DNA of 52,203 bases. It comes from Paracidovorax anthurii (GTDB taxonomy: Bacteria > Pseudomonadota > Gammaproteobacteria > Burkholderiales > Burkholderiaceae_C). Position numbers and translations under genes: made by a program. Location of the stretch: the NCBI RefSeq assembly GCF_003269065.1, contig NZ_QLTA01000039.1:1-52203 (forward strand), given 5' to 3'. The notes beneath the pieces are model-generated. The model was given only the letters and a program-made list of their open reading frames with translations. It was not told where the DNA came from and ran no database searches. Each line of letters starts with the position of its first letter. The first letter of the stretch is position 1. Shown here in pieces: positions 31,466-39,192 of this stretch.

Positions 31466-33037
31466 ATGAACCCGCCCCTCTCCCGCCCCCCGCTCTACAT
31501 CAAGATCCACGAGGCCGACAACGTAGCCATCGTCGCCAACGACGGCGGCCTGCCGGCCGGCACCGCGTTCGCGGACGGCCTGCGGCTGGTGGACACCGTG
31601 CCCCAGGGCCACAAGGTGGCGCTGACCGACCTGGCCGAGGGCGACGCCATCCGCCGCTACGACGTGGTGATCGGCTACGCCCTCAAGGCCCTGCCGCGCG
31701 GCAGCTGGGTGCACGAGAAGGTCATGCGCATGCCCACCGCCCCCGAGCTGGACGGCCTGCCCATCGCCACCGTGCGCCCGCCCGCGCCAGCCCCGCTGGA
31801 GGGCTATACCTTCGAGGGCTACCGCAACGCCGACGGCTCCGTGGGCACGCGCAACATCCTGGCCATCACCGAGACCGTGCAGTGCGTGGCCGGCGTGACC
31901 GAATTCGCCGTGCGGCGCATCAAGGCCGAGCTGCTGCCCAAGTATCCCCACGTCGATGACGTGGTGGCGCTGGCGCACACCTACGGCTGCGGCGTGGCCA
32001 TCGACGCGCCCGACGCGGTGATCCCCATCCGCACGCTGCGCAATATCAGCCTCAACCCCAACTTCGGCGGCGAGGTGATGGTGGTCAGCCTGGGCTGCGA
32101 GAAGCTGCAGCCCGAGCGCCTGCTGCCCCCGGGCTCCATCCCCCTGGTGGACGAGCGCACGCTGCAGGAGGCTCCGCTCGACGTGGTCTGCCTGCAGGAC
32201 GAGGCGCACGTGGGCTTCATGTCCATGGTGGACTCCGTCATGCGGCAGGCCGAGCAGCACCTGGAGCGGCTGAACCGCCGCCGCCGCGAGACCGTGCCCG
32301 CCAGCGAACTGGTGGTGGGCGTGCAGTGCGGCGGCAGCGACGCCTTCAGCGGCGTGACCGCCAACCCGGCCGTGGGCTGGTGCACCGACCTGCTGGTGCG
32401 CGCGGGCGCCACGGTGATGTTCTCCGAGGTCACCGAGGTGCGCGACGGCATCGACCAGCTCACCTCGCGCGCCAGCAGCCCCGAAGTGGCCGAGGCCATG
32501 ATCCGCGAAATGGCCTGGTACGACGCCTACCTGAACCAGGGCCGCGTGGACCGCAGCGCCAACACCACGCCGGGCAACAAGAAGGGCGGCCTGTCCAACA
32601 TCGTCGAGAAGGCCATGGGCTCGATCGTCAAGAGCGGCAGCGCGCCCATCACCGGCGTGCTCTCGCCGGGCGACAAGCTCACGCGCAAGGGCCTGACCTA
32701 CGCGGCCACGCCCGCGAGCGACTTCATCTGCGGCACTCTGCAGGTGGCCGCGGGCATGAACCTGCACGTGTTCACCACGGGCCGCGGCACGCCCTACGGG
32801 CTGGCGGAAGTGCCGGTGATCAAGGTGGCCACGCGCAGCGACCTCGCCCGCCGCTGGCACGACCTGATGGACGTGAACGCGGGGCGCATCGCCGATGGCG
32901 AGGCGAGCATCGAGGACGTGGGCTGGGAGCTGTTCCACCTCATGCTCGACGTGGCCAGCGGCCGCAGGAAGACCTGGGCCGAGCACTGGAAGCTCGCCAA
33001 CGCCCTCGTGCTGTTCAACCCGGCGCCCGTGACCTGA
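31466..33037 (+). CDS. garD: Galactarate dehydratase (UxaA/GarD family)
   Basis: GarD removes water from galactarate to give 5-keto-4-deoxy-glucarate and needs iron. The 523-residue product has an N-terminal SAF-like domain (about 8-85: [35 protein letters not shown]) and the large family domain with [49 protein letters not shown] and [16 protein letters not shown]. Length and order match the GarD/altronate dehydratase family. It is the last gene of the locus and ends on a hairpin terminator at 33036. The next enzymes (keto-deoxy-glucarate aldolase, tartronate semialdehyde reductase) are not in the window. Confidence 0.9.
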   Translation: MNPPLSRPPLYIKIHEADNVAIVANDGGLPAGTAFADGLRLVDTVPQGHKVALTDLAEGDAIRRYDVVIGYALKALPRGSWVHEKVMRMPTAPELDGLPIATVRPPAPAPLEGYTFEGYRNADGSVGTRNILAITETVQCVAGVTEFAVRRIKAELLPKYPHVDDVVALAHTYGCGVAIDAPDAVIPIRTLRNISLNPNFGGEVMVVSLGCEKLQPERLLPPGSIPLVDERTLQEAPLDVVCLQDEAHVGFMSMVDSVMRQAEQHLERLNRRRRETVPASELVVGVQCGGSDAFSGVTANPAVGWCTDLLVRAGATVMFSEVTEVRDGIDQLTSRASSPEVAEAMIREMAWYDAYLNQGRVDRSANTTPGNKKGGLSNIVEKAMGSIVKSGSAPITGVLSPGDKLTRKGLTYAATPASDFICGTLQVAAGMNLHVFTTGRGTPYGLAEVPVIKVATRSDLARRWHDLMDVNAGRIADGEASIEDVGWELFHLMLDVASGRRKTWAEHWKLANALVLFNPAPVT

Positions 33038-33061
33038 AGCGCGGGCCCTGCCCCGCGCTTC
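33036..33061. terminator. Bidirectional hairpin terminator between garD and the TetR gene
   Basis: GAAGCGCGGG (33036-33045) pairs perfectly with CCCGCGCTTC (33052-33061) around a 6-nt loop. The stem overlaps the garD stop codon and lies between two converging genes. There is no long T-run on either side. Confidence 0.6.
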
Positions 33062-33074
33062 GCAACGGCGGGCA

Positions 33075-33731
33075 TCAATCGTCGGAGCGCAGCACGCCCC
33101 AGAGCATGCGCACCAGTTCGTCCTCGAAGGCCGGCTGGCCCAGCAGGGGCGAGTTCTCCAGCGAGGCGCTGCGGATCGCGCCCATCACCGCGCGCGTGGC
33201 GACGAACATCATCGCCGGCGTGGGCGGGCGGATCGACCCGTCGCCCGCCTCCACCAGCCGCGCGAGCGCCATCGCATTGCGCTCCGCGCCCTCGCGCAGC
33301 GCGGCGGTGAAGCGGTCGTGCTGGTCGATGCGCCAGCCCAGCCGCACCATGGCCCGGCGCGCGCTCGAATGCCCGCCCGTGCCGAAGGCCGACACCAGCA
33401 GCCGCACCACCTCCGCGAGCACCTCGCGCACGGGCCGCTGCCGCGCCACGCCGTCGTCGATCAGCGCATGCAGCGCCTGCTGCACCCGGCCGCGCTCGCG
33501 CTCCACCATGGCCAGCAGCACGGCCTCCTTGGACGGGAAGTACTGGTAGAGCGTGCCGATGGAAACCCCCGCCACCTCGGCCATCCGGTTGGTCGTCAGG
33601 GCGGGCTCGCCTTCGTTGTCCACAATCCGAGCCGTGGCGCCGAAAATCGCCTCGATGGTCTGGCGCGCGCGCTCCTGCATGGGCTGGCGGCGCATGCCGG
33701 CGGGGTTTGCGGGGGGTTTGGTCTTCTTCAT
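33075..33731 (-). CDS. TetR-family transcriptional regulator
   Basis: The 218-residue product has a lysine-rich start, then the TetR helix-turn-helix (about 25-70: TTNRMAEVAGVSIGTLYQYF, PSKEAVLLAMV) and a helical ligand domain whose C-terminal region is of the type often seen beside PF10118 hydrolases. I prefer the ATG at 33731 over one at 33758. It is divergent from the hydrolase gene at 33853, with a CTGA-N7-TCAG dyad in the 121-bp gap, so it probably represses that gene and itself. The ligand is unknown. Confidence 0.85.
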   Translation of the reverse strand: MKKTKPPANPAGMRRQPMQERARQTIEAIFGATARIVDNEGEPALTTNRMAEVAGVSIGTLYQYFPSKEAVLLAMVERERGRVQQALHALIDDGVARQRPVREVLAEVVRLLVSAFGTGGHSSARRAMVRLGWRIDQHDRFTAALREGAERNAMALARLVEAGDGSIRPPTPAMMFVATRAVMGAIRSASLENSPLLGQPAFEDELVRMLWGVLRSDD

Positions 33732-33783
33732 GGCGGTGGGCGTGAAACCTGAGCCCAAGGCGAGTAGCGCCCCGGGGCCAAAA

Positions 33784-33798
33784 CTGAATAATGCTCAG
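33784..33798. promoter_or_regulatory. Possible TetR operator CTGAATAATGCTCAG
   Basis: A short dyad (CTGA...TCAG) in the AT-rich part of the divergent TetR/hydrolase gap. The symmetry is limited to the outer four bases. Confidence 0.3.
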
Positions 33799-33852
33799 AA
33801 ACACGCCGCCGCGCAAATGCTGCGGCCCACCACCGCCCTGGAAACCCCGCCC

Positions 33853-34725
33853 ATGCCCCGCCCAGACGCCCCCGCCCTCCTGCCCGTGCGCAAGCTCTCC
33901 GTCGATCTGGCCTCCGGCTTTCCGCGCCACTGGCACGGCGGCGATGCGTTCCGCACGCAGTTATTCAATGCCCTCTCGATGAGCTTTCCCGTGGGCGAGC
34001 AGTTCTTCATCGACTCCGTGCGCAACGCGCTGGAGCGGCTGGACGCGGGCCATCCCCGCCATGCCGAGATGCGCGCCCTGGCGCGCGGCTTCACCGGCCA
34101 GGAGGCCACGCACCGCCACATCCACGGGCTCTACAACGCCGAGCTGGAGCGCCAGGGGCTGGACAACCGCTGGCAGCACTGGTCGCGCGCCCGCATCACC
34201 TTCCTGCACCGGCGCACCGCCCATCCGCTGCACGCGCTCGCCATCACCTGCGCCTACGAGCACTTCACCGCCCTGCTGGCGGACGGCACGCTGCGCTACC
34301 CGCGCTGGCTCGACGGCGCCCACGCGCCCATGCAGACCGTGTGGCGCTGGCACGCCGCCGAGGAAACCGAGCACCGCGCCGTGGCCTTCGACCTCTACCG
34401 CGCCCTGGGCGGCAGCAACGCATGGCGGGTGCGCTGGTACCTCTACGTGGGCCTCGTCTTCCTGGTGGACGCGATGCGGCAGACCGCGATCAACCTCCGG
34501 CGCGACGGCCACCTGTGGCGCCCCGGCACGTGGCTGAGCGCCCTGCGGTTCTTCTGGGGCCGCGATGGCGTCGCCTGGCGCAGCCTGCCCGCGCTGCTGC
34601 GCTACCTGCGCCGCGATTTCCACCCCGACCAGGAACACGCGGTGCCCCCGGCATCCACGCTGGCCAATGAATGGCTGGCCGCGAATGCCGACCGGCTGCG
34701 CGTGGTGGGAAGTGGCGGAGCCTGA
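33853..34725 (+). CDS. PF10118-type metal-dependent hydrolase
   Basis: The 290-residue product belongs to the helical family annotated as predicted metal-dependent hydrolase. Conserved acidic/histidine clusters are visible: FTGQEATHRHIHGLYN near residue 85, CAYEHFTALLAD near 138 and WHAAEETEHRAVAFDLY near 170. Their spacing resembles a ferritin-like di-metal site. The C-terminal half includes a hydrophobic stretch (WYLYVGLVFLVDAMRQT). The start could also be an ATG 36 nt upstream at 33817. The biochemical role is unknown; the divergent TetR gene is its likely repressor. Confidence 0.8.
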   Translation: MPRPDAPALLPVRKLSVDLASGFPRHWHGGDAFRTQLFNALSMSFPVGEQFFIDSVRNALERLDAGHPRHAEMRALARGFTGQEATHRHIHGLYNAELERQGLDNRWQHWSRARITFLHRRTAHPLHALAITCAYEHFTALLADGTLRYPRWLDGAHAPMQTVWRWHAAEETEHRAVAFDLYRALGGSNAWRVRWYLYVGLVFLVDAMRQTAINLRRDGHLWRPGTWLSALRFFWGRDGVAWRSLPALLRYLRRDFHPDQEHAVPPASTLANEWLAANADRLRVVGSGGA

Positions 34726-34844
34726 TCCACCGCTCCAGCCACCCATTCACTATATTTTTTATAGCAAACAACCCAGCAAAATCGGCGACATGGCGCCTGA
34801 AACGCTCCCAAAGCGTCTTCCCCATGGCCTCAGCACCCCGCCTT

Positions 34845-35444
34845 TCAGCGCGCCGGCGCGGGGGCGAATTCCCCGCGCTGCAACTGCGTGACGTCGTTGC
34901 CGCGCGCGTCCTTGGCGTTCAGGTCGGCGCCCTTGGCGGCCAGCGCCTGCAGCAGCTCGGTGCGCTGGAACAGCGCGGCATACATGGCGGCCGTCTGGCC
35001 GGCGTTGTTGCGCTGGTCGGGCGCGCAATCGGCCTGCACGAGGCGCTTGGCGATGACCAACTCGCCCTTGAAGATCGCGCCCATCAGCGCCGTGTTGCCG
35101 CGCCGGTCCTGAGCGCACGGGTCGGCGCCGGCCTGCAGCAGTTGCTCCACCACGTCGCGGTGGCCGTGGTAGGCGGCCAGGATGAGCGCGGTATAGCCCT
35201 GCGCGTCGCGCGCATTGAGGTCGTAGCGGGCCTGGATGAACTCGGCCAGCATGTCGCGCCGGCCCTGGCGCGCGGCATCGAAGAAATACTGGCGCAATTG
35301 CGCCTGGACGCGGGCCGCGTCCGCCGGGGCGGATGCGGCCGCCACTGGCGCGGGCGCGGGGGAAGGGGTCTGTGTCGCGGCGCCCGAGGCGCTGGCCATC
35401 AGGCCGGCGGCAATGCACACGAGAAGCAGGTGGGGGCTGCGCAT
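34845..35444 (-). CDS. ankB: Periplasmic ankyrin-repeat protein (AnkB-like, catalase partner)
   Basis: The 199-residue product has a Sec signal peptide (MRSPHLLLVCIAAGLMASAS), a Pro/Ala linker and four or so ankyrin repeats: RRDMLAEFIQARYDLNARDA, GYTALILAAYHGHRDVVEQL, GNTALMGAIFKGELVIAKRL and GQTAAMYAALFQRTELLQAL. It lies directly downstream of the exported catalase gene. In Pseudomonas aeruginosa katB is followed by ankB, whose product supports catalase activity or heme loading; the same pairing is likely here. I use the ATG at 35444 with GGAG upstream. A strong terminator lies between the two genes, so ankB may be expressed by read-through or from its own promoter. Confidence 0.85.
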   Translation of the reverse strand: MRSPHLLLVCIAAGLMASASGAATQTPSPAPAPVAAASAPADAARVQAQLRQYFFDAARQGRRDMLAEFIQARYDLNARDAQGYTALILAAYHGHRDVVEQLLQAGADPCAQDRRGNTALMGAIFKGELVIAKRLVQADCAPDQRNNAGQTAAMYAALFQRTELLQALAAKGADLNAKDARGNDVTQLQRGEFAPAPAR

Positions 35445-35470
35445 GTGAAGGGTCTCCGGTGATTGCATGG

Positions 35471-35488
35471 ATGCACGCAGGCGTGCAT
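35471..35488. promoter_or_regulatory. 18-bp perfect-arm palindrome upstream of ankB
   Basis: ATGCACGC-AG-GCGTGCAT lies 27 bp upstream of the ankB start and just after the katB terminator. It may be an operator for a separate ankB promoter or a second RNA hairpin. Confidence 0.4.
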
Positions 35489-35489
35489 G

Positions 35490-35530
35490 AAAAAAAGCGC
35501 GGCGCACCGGATGGAACCGTCGCGCCGCGC
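35490..35530 (-). terminator. Rho-independent terminator between katB and ankB
   Basis: On the minus strand GCGCGGCGC (complement of 35522-35530) pairs with GCGCCGCGC (complement of 35497-35505), followed by seven T (complement of 35490-35496). It lies 21 bp after the katB stop and would cut or attenuate transcription before ankB. Confidence 0.75.
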
Positions 35531-35550
35531 CGCTGCGATCCGCCGTGGGA

Positions 35551-37074
35551 TCAGTCCTTCAGGGCGGCGGCGAGCTGCTTCACCCGGGCGATGTCGCCCT
35601 TGGCCACGCGGGTCACGCCCGTGCCGTACTCGGGATCGGCCTTGTAGAGGAACGACAGGATGATGTTCTTGCTCTCGGCATCGGCGCCCGCGAGCGACTC
35701 ACCGAAGCTCTGGATCAGGTCCTGCTGCTCCTTCTTGCTGTAACCGCGGTACAGGTCGCCGGCCTGCTTGAAGTTCTGCTCCCTGGCGATCTTGGCCTGC
35801 TGGGTGGTGCCCGTGAGCGGCAGCTGGCTGTAGCGCGCCGTCGGGTCCTGCGGACGCGGCTCCAGGCGGCTGGGCTCGTAGTTCACGCCGCTGGTCGTGT
35901 GGCCGAAGTTCAGCGTGCCGTCCTGGTTGCCGTTGTTCACGGCCACGCGGGGGCGGTTCACGGGCAGGGAGAGGCCGTTGGTGCCCACGCGGTAGAGCTG
36001 CGTGTCGGCGTACGAGAACACGCGGCCCTGCAGCAGGCGATCCTCGGAGGGCTCGATGCCGGGCACGATGTTGGCCGGGGCCATCGCCACCTGCTCGGTC
36101 TCCTGGAAGAAGTTGTCCACGTTCTTGTTCAGCACCATCTGGCCGATCTTGCGCTCGGGCACGTTGGGCCAGATCTTGGTCGCATCCAGCGGATCGAACT
36201 CGAACTTGGCGAGGTCTTCAGGCTTGAGCACCTGGATGTACAGGTCCCACTTGGGGAAATCGCCCTGCTTGATCGCGTTGACCAGGTCGTTGGTCATGTG
36301 GCTGTAGTCCTTGCCCTGCACCTGCTCGACCTGCTTGGGGTCGAGGTTCTTGATGCCCTGCAGGCTCTTCCAGCGGAACTTGACGTAGTGGATCTGGCCC
36401 TGCGCGTTCACGAACTTGTAGGCGTGCACGCCGTTGCCGTCCATGAAGCGGTAGCCCGCGGGCGTGCCCTCGTTCGAGTAGAGCAGCGTGAGCGTGCGCG
36501 TGGCTTCCGGCACGTGCGAGAAGAAGTCGAAGCGGCGCGAGTCGTCGTCGAGGTTGGTGCGCGGATCGGGCTTGAACGCGTGGACCATGTCGGGGAACTT
36601 GATCGCGTCGCGGATGAAGAAGGTGGGGAAGTTGTTGCCCACCAGGTCGAAATTGCCCTCGCTCGTGTAGAACTTGGTGGCGAAGCCGCGCGGGTCGCGC
36701 AGCGTCTCGGGCGAATGGTTGCCGTGCACCACCGACGAGAAGCGCACGAACACCGGCGTGCGCTCGCCGGGCTGGAACAGCTTGGCCTTGGTCAGCGCCG
36801 AGATGTCCTCCTGGGCCGTGAACTCGCCCTTCACGCCCGTGCCGCGCGCGTGCACCACGCGCTCGGGGATGCGCTCGCGGTCGAAGCGCTGCAGCTTCTG
36901 GATCAGCTGCACATCCTGCAGCAGGCTCGGGCCGTTGGGGCCGGCCGTCTGCGAGTTCTGGTTGTCGCCGACCGGGGCGCCGTTGTCGCGCGTCAGCACC
37001 GACTGCGCGAAGGCCGCCGGCGCCAGGGCGCCGTGCAGCACCACCGCTGCGGCCAATAGGGTTTTCATCTGCAT
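35551..37074 (-). CDS. katB: Exported monofunctional catalase (KatB-like)
   Basis: Heme catalase dismutating H2O2 to water and oxygen. The 507-residue product has a Sec signal peptide (MQMKTLLAAAVVLHGALAPA..., cleavage near AFAQ), placing it in the periplasm. The active-site histidine is in ERVVHARGTGVKGEF, the distal asparagine region in FFIRDAIKFPD, and the proximal heme tyrosine in RVFSYADTQLYRVG. The length is that of a small-subunit catalase. It probably forms a unit with the ankyrin gene downstream. I see no clear OxyR site, though a diffuse one could be missed. Confidence 0.9.
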   Translation of the reverse strand: MQMKTLLAAAVVLHGALAPAAFAQSVLTRDNGAPVGDNQNSQTAGPNGPSLLQDVQLIQKLQRFDRERIPERVVHARGTGVKGEFTAQEDISALTKAKLFQPGERTPVFVRFSSVVHGNHSPETLRDPRGFATKFYTSEGNFDLVGNNFPTFFIRDAIKFPDMVHAFKPDPRTNLDDDSRRFDFFSHVPEATRTLTLLYSNEGTPAGYRFMDGNGVHAYKFVNAQGQIHYVKFRWKSLQGIKNLDPKQVEQVQGKDYSHMTNDLVNAIKQGDFPKWDLYIQVLKPEDLAKFEFDPLDATKIWPNVPERKIGQMVLNKNVDNFFQETEQVAMAPANIVPGIEPSEDRLLQGRVFSYADTQLYRVGTNGLSLPVNRPRVAVNNGNQDGTLNFGHTTSGVNYEPSRLEPRPQDPTARYSQLPLTGTTQQAKIAREQNFKQAGDLYRGYSKKEQQDLIQSFGESLAGADAESKNIILSFLYKADPEYGTGVTRVAKGDIARVKQLAAALKD

Positions 37075-37201
37075 GGGACGACTCCACTCCTGTTGTTGAT
37101 GGGGAGCGAATCATCCCGGCGGAACGAACCCCGCAGCAAGGGGGCGCAGACTATGGCCGCAATCAACTTTTCCGATGGGCGGAATATGCAACCTTTCCAG
37201 A

Positions 37202-37234
37202 AAACCGATGAGGGTCGCCGTCCCTCATCGGTTT
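37202..37234 (-). terminator. Hairpin terminator downstream of the DMT transporter gene
   Basis: AAACCGATGAGGG (37202-37214) and CCCTCATCGGTTT (37222-37234) form a perfect 13-bp stem with a 7-nt loop, ending in TTT on both strands. It is about 100 bp after the DMT gene stop and upstream of katB, so it insulates katB. The rest of the 267-bp gap (37075-37341) shows no gene. Confidence 0.7.
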
Positions 37235-37341
37235 ATTGCTTCTATTTCAATAGCAAAAAAATGGAAATGGCAACAATTGCTTTCGATCACCCGCACGTGC
37301 TTACGTACACCGCCGGCCTCCCCCGGGAACCTGTTCACGGT

Positions 37342-38262
37342 CTACCGGTGGGCGTTGATCGAGGCCAGGATGCCCAGCGTGAACAGCGCGCACGCCCCCC
37401 ACTGCAGCGGGGCCGGCCAGTGGCCGTCCAGCGCGAACGAATACACGATCGCGAACAGCGTCTCGCTCACGATGAGCTGCCCGCACAGGCTCGCGGGCAG
37501 CCGCTGGCTGGCCACGTTCCAGAGGATGGTGGCCAGCCAGCTCGATCCGAACCCGATCGCCACGCACACCCCCAGGAAAGCCCCCAGGCCCGGCCGCGCG
37601 GCCACGTCCGCCGGCGCGCTGCCGGCCACCAGCCACAGCAGCACGCCGCCCAGGCCCGTGGCCACGCCCAGCCAGTTGGCCCAGTCGGTGGCGCGCACCT
37701 CGGGGTGGCGCCGCAGCCAGCGCGCGTTGAGGAGGGCGAAGGCCGTCCAGAACACCAGCGCCACCACCGCGATGCCGATGCCGCGCCAGGAACGCGGCGA
37801 TGCCGCGCCGCCGCCGCCGTCCGGCGCGCCATGCGGCGCCCAGGCCATCAGCACGATGCCCGCGATGGTCAGCAGCAGCCCCGGCGCCAGCGCCCCCCAG
37901 CGCAGGCCGCGCGGCTTGCCCAGCACCATCACCCACACGGGGATCGTGCCGATGATGAGCGCGGGCAGCGGCGCGCCCGCGTCGCGGATCGCCAGCACCA
38001 GCAGCAGGTAGTAGCCCGTGAAGCCGAGCACGCTCAGCCACAGCGCCGCGCCCGCCTGCCGCGCCGTGGGCCGGCGCCGCGGCACGCCCGCGCGGCCGCG
38101 CAGCGCGCCCCACAGCATCATGCCCACCGCCACCGCGCCATAGGCGATGAAGCGGCCGGAGGTGAGGTCCACCGGCGCGAAGCCGCGCGCCAGTTGCGGC
38201 GCCACGAACACCAGCCCCCAGAGCGCGCCCGCGGCGAGCCCGGCGAGGATGCCCGTGGGCAT
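37342..38262 (-). CDS. EamA/DMT-family transporter
   Basis: The 306-residue product has about ten hydrophobic helices in two EamA-type halves, starting MPTGILAGLAAGALWGLVFV and including FTGYYLLLVLAIRDAGAPLP and SETLFAIVYSFALDGHWP. Such carriers export metabolites or amino acids across the inner membrane. The start overlaps the SDR stop (TGATG), so the two are translationally coupled and the transporter may handle a product or substrate of that dehydrogenase. The cargo is unknown. Confidence 0.85.
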   Translation of the reverse strand: MPTGILAGLAAGALWGLVFVAPQLARGFAPVDLTSGRFIAYGAVAVGMMLWGALRGRAGVPRRRPTARQAGAALWLSVLGFTGYYLLLVLAIRDAGAPLPALIIGTIPVWVMVLGKPRGLRWGALAPGLLLTIAGIVLMAWAPHGAPDGGGGAASPRSWRGIGIAVVALVFWTAFALLNARWLRRHPEVRATDWANWLGVATGLGGVLLWLVAGSAPADVAARPGLGAFLGVCVAIGFGSSWLATILWNVASQRLPASLCGQLIVSETLFAIVYSFALDGHWPAPLQWGACALFTLGILASINAHR

Positions 38263-39044
38263 CAGATGGCGAAACCGTCGTCCGCCGCGATCACCGCGCC
38301 GTTCACGAAATGGCTCTGGTCGCTCGCCAGCATCACGATGAGCGCATCGAGGTCGCGCGGCTCGCCCACGCGCTTGCGCGGCAGCATGTCCACCAGCTTG
38401 CGGCCTTGCTCGGTCTGCCAGTGGTGGTGGTTGATCTCGGTGTCGATGTAGCCCGGGCAGATGGCGTTCACGTTGATGCCGAACCGCCCCCACTCCAGCG
38501 CCATGGCGCGCGTCATGTGCACCACCGCCGCCTTGCTCATCGAATAGGCGCCGATCTGCGGCAGCACCTTGAGCCCCGCCATCGACGCGATGTTGACGAT
38601 GCGCCCGCCCGTGAAGCTGCCCGGCGCGGCCCCGCGCGAGCGCGCCAGCATGCGCTTGCCCACCTCCTGCGCCACGAAGAAGGCGCCGCGCACGTTGGTG
38701 TCGAAGACGAAGTCGAAGTCATCGGGCGTCACGTCCTGGATGCGCTGCGTGGTCGACACGCCCGAGTTGTTCACCAGGATGTCGATGGAGCCCATCTCCG
38801 TCTCGGCGTGCGCCACGGCGGCCTTGATGGAATCGTGGTCGGTCACGTCCAGCTCCACCACGTGCGCGTCGCCGCCCTCGCCCTCGATGCGCGCGCGCAG
38901 CTCCTTGAGCTTCTCCAGGCGCCGGCTGGCCAGCACCACGCCCGCCCCCGCGCGCGCCAGCGTGCGGGCGAACTGCTCGCCCAGGCCGCTGGAGGCTCCG
39001 GTCACCAGGGCCACGCGGCCGGACAAGTCGATGGTGTATGCCAT
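38262..39044 (-). CDS. Short-chain dehydrogenase/reductase (3-oxoacyl or 3-hydroxyacyl-CoA type)
   Basis: The 260-residue product has the NAD(P) motif VTGASSGLGEQFARTLARAG near residue 13, NNSG at about 95, and the catalytic Ser-Tyr-Lys set in NIASMAGLKVLP and AYSMSKAAVVHM. The start ATG at 39044 has GGAGG 8 nt upstream; the frame continues far beyond but over the divergent ETF-QO promoter. It is divergent from ETF-QO across a TetR-type operator, which suggests fatty-acid or acyl-CoA metabolism. The precise substrate is not readable. Confidence 0.88.
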   Translation of the reverse strand: MAYTIDLSGRVALVTGASSGLGEQFARTLARAGAGVVLASRRLEKLKELRARIEGEGGDAHVVELDVTDHDSIKAAVAHAETEMGSIDILVNNSGVSTTQRIQDVTPDDFDFVFDTNVRGAFFVAQEVGKRMLARSRGAAPGSFTGGRIVNIASMAGLKVLPQIGAYSMSKAAVVHMTRAMALEWGRFGINVNAICPGYIDTEINHHHWQTEQGRKLVDMLPRKRVGEPRDLDALIVMLASDQSHFVNGAVIAADDGFAI

Positions 39045-39067
39045 GGGGTAATGCCTCCAGAAGGAAA

Positions 39068-39087
39068 AATAGAACGATCGTTCGATT
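39068..39087. promoter_or_regulatory. TetR/FadR-type palindrome between the SDR and ETF-QO genes
   Basis: AATAGAACGATCGTTCGATT is a 20-bp dyad, perfect except for one pair, centred in the 148-bp divergent gap and 24 bp upstream of the SDR start. The core GAACGATCGTTC resembles sites of TetR-family regulators of beta-oxidation in betaproteobacteria. No such regulator gene is adjacent. Confidence 0.65.
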
Positions 39088-39192
39088 ATCGCGCTGCCGA
39101 TGCATACAATGGGCCGCGCACCGCGCGCGCAGGCCCCACGCTCCGGCCGCGTGCTTTCGCTCCAATTATCAAATGCCGAGACGAGTCCACCC

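Noticed and set aside
29801-32986. A 1061-codon open frame on the minus strand
   Set aside because: Antisense to the MFS and GarD genes, with low-complexity His/Gly/Ala-rich translation.
34741-34765. Terminator at the AT-rich CTATATTTTTTATAG near the hydrolase 3' end
   Set aside because: The stem is only about five weak base pairs, so I do not call it as a feature, although it lies between converging genes where a terminator is expected.
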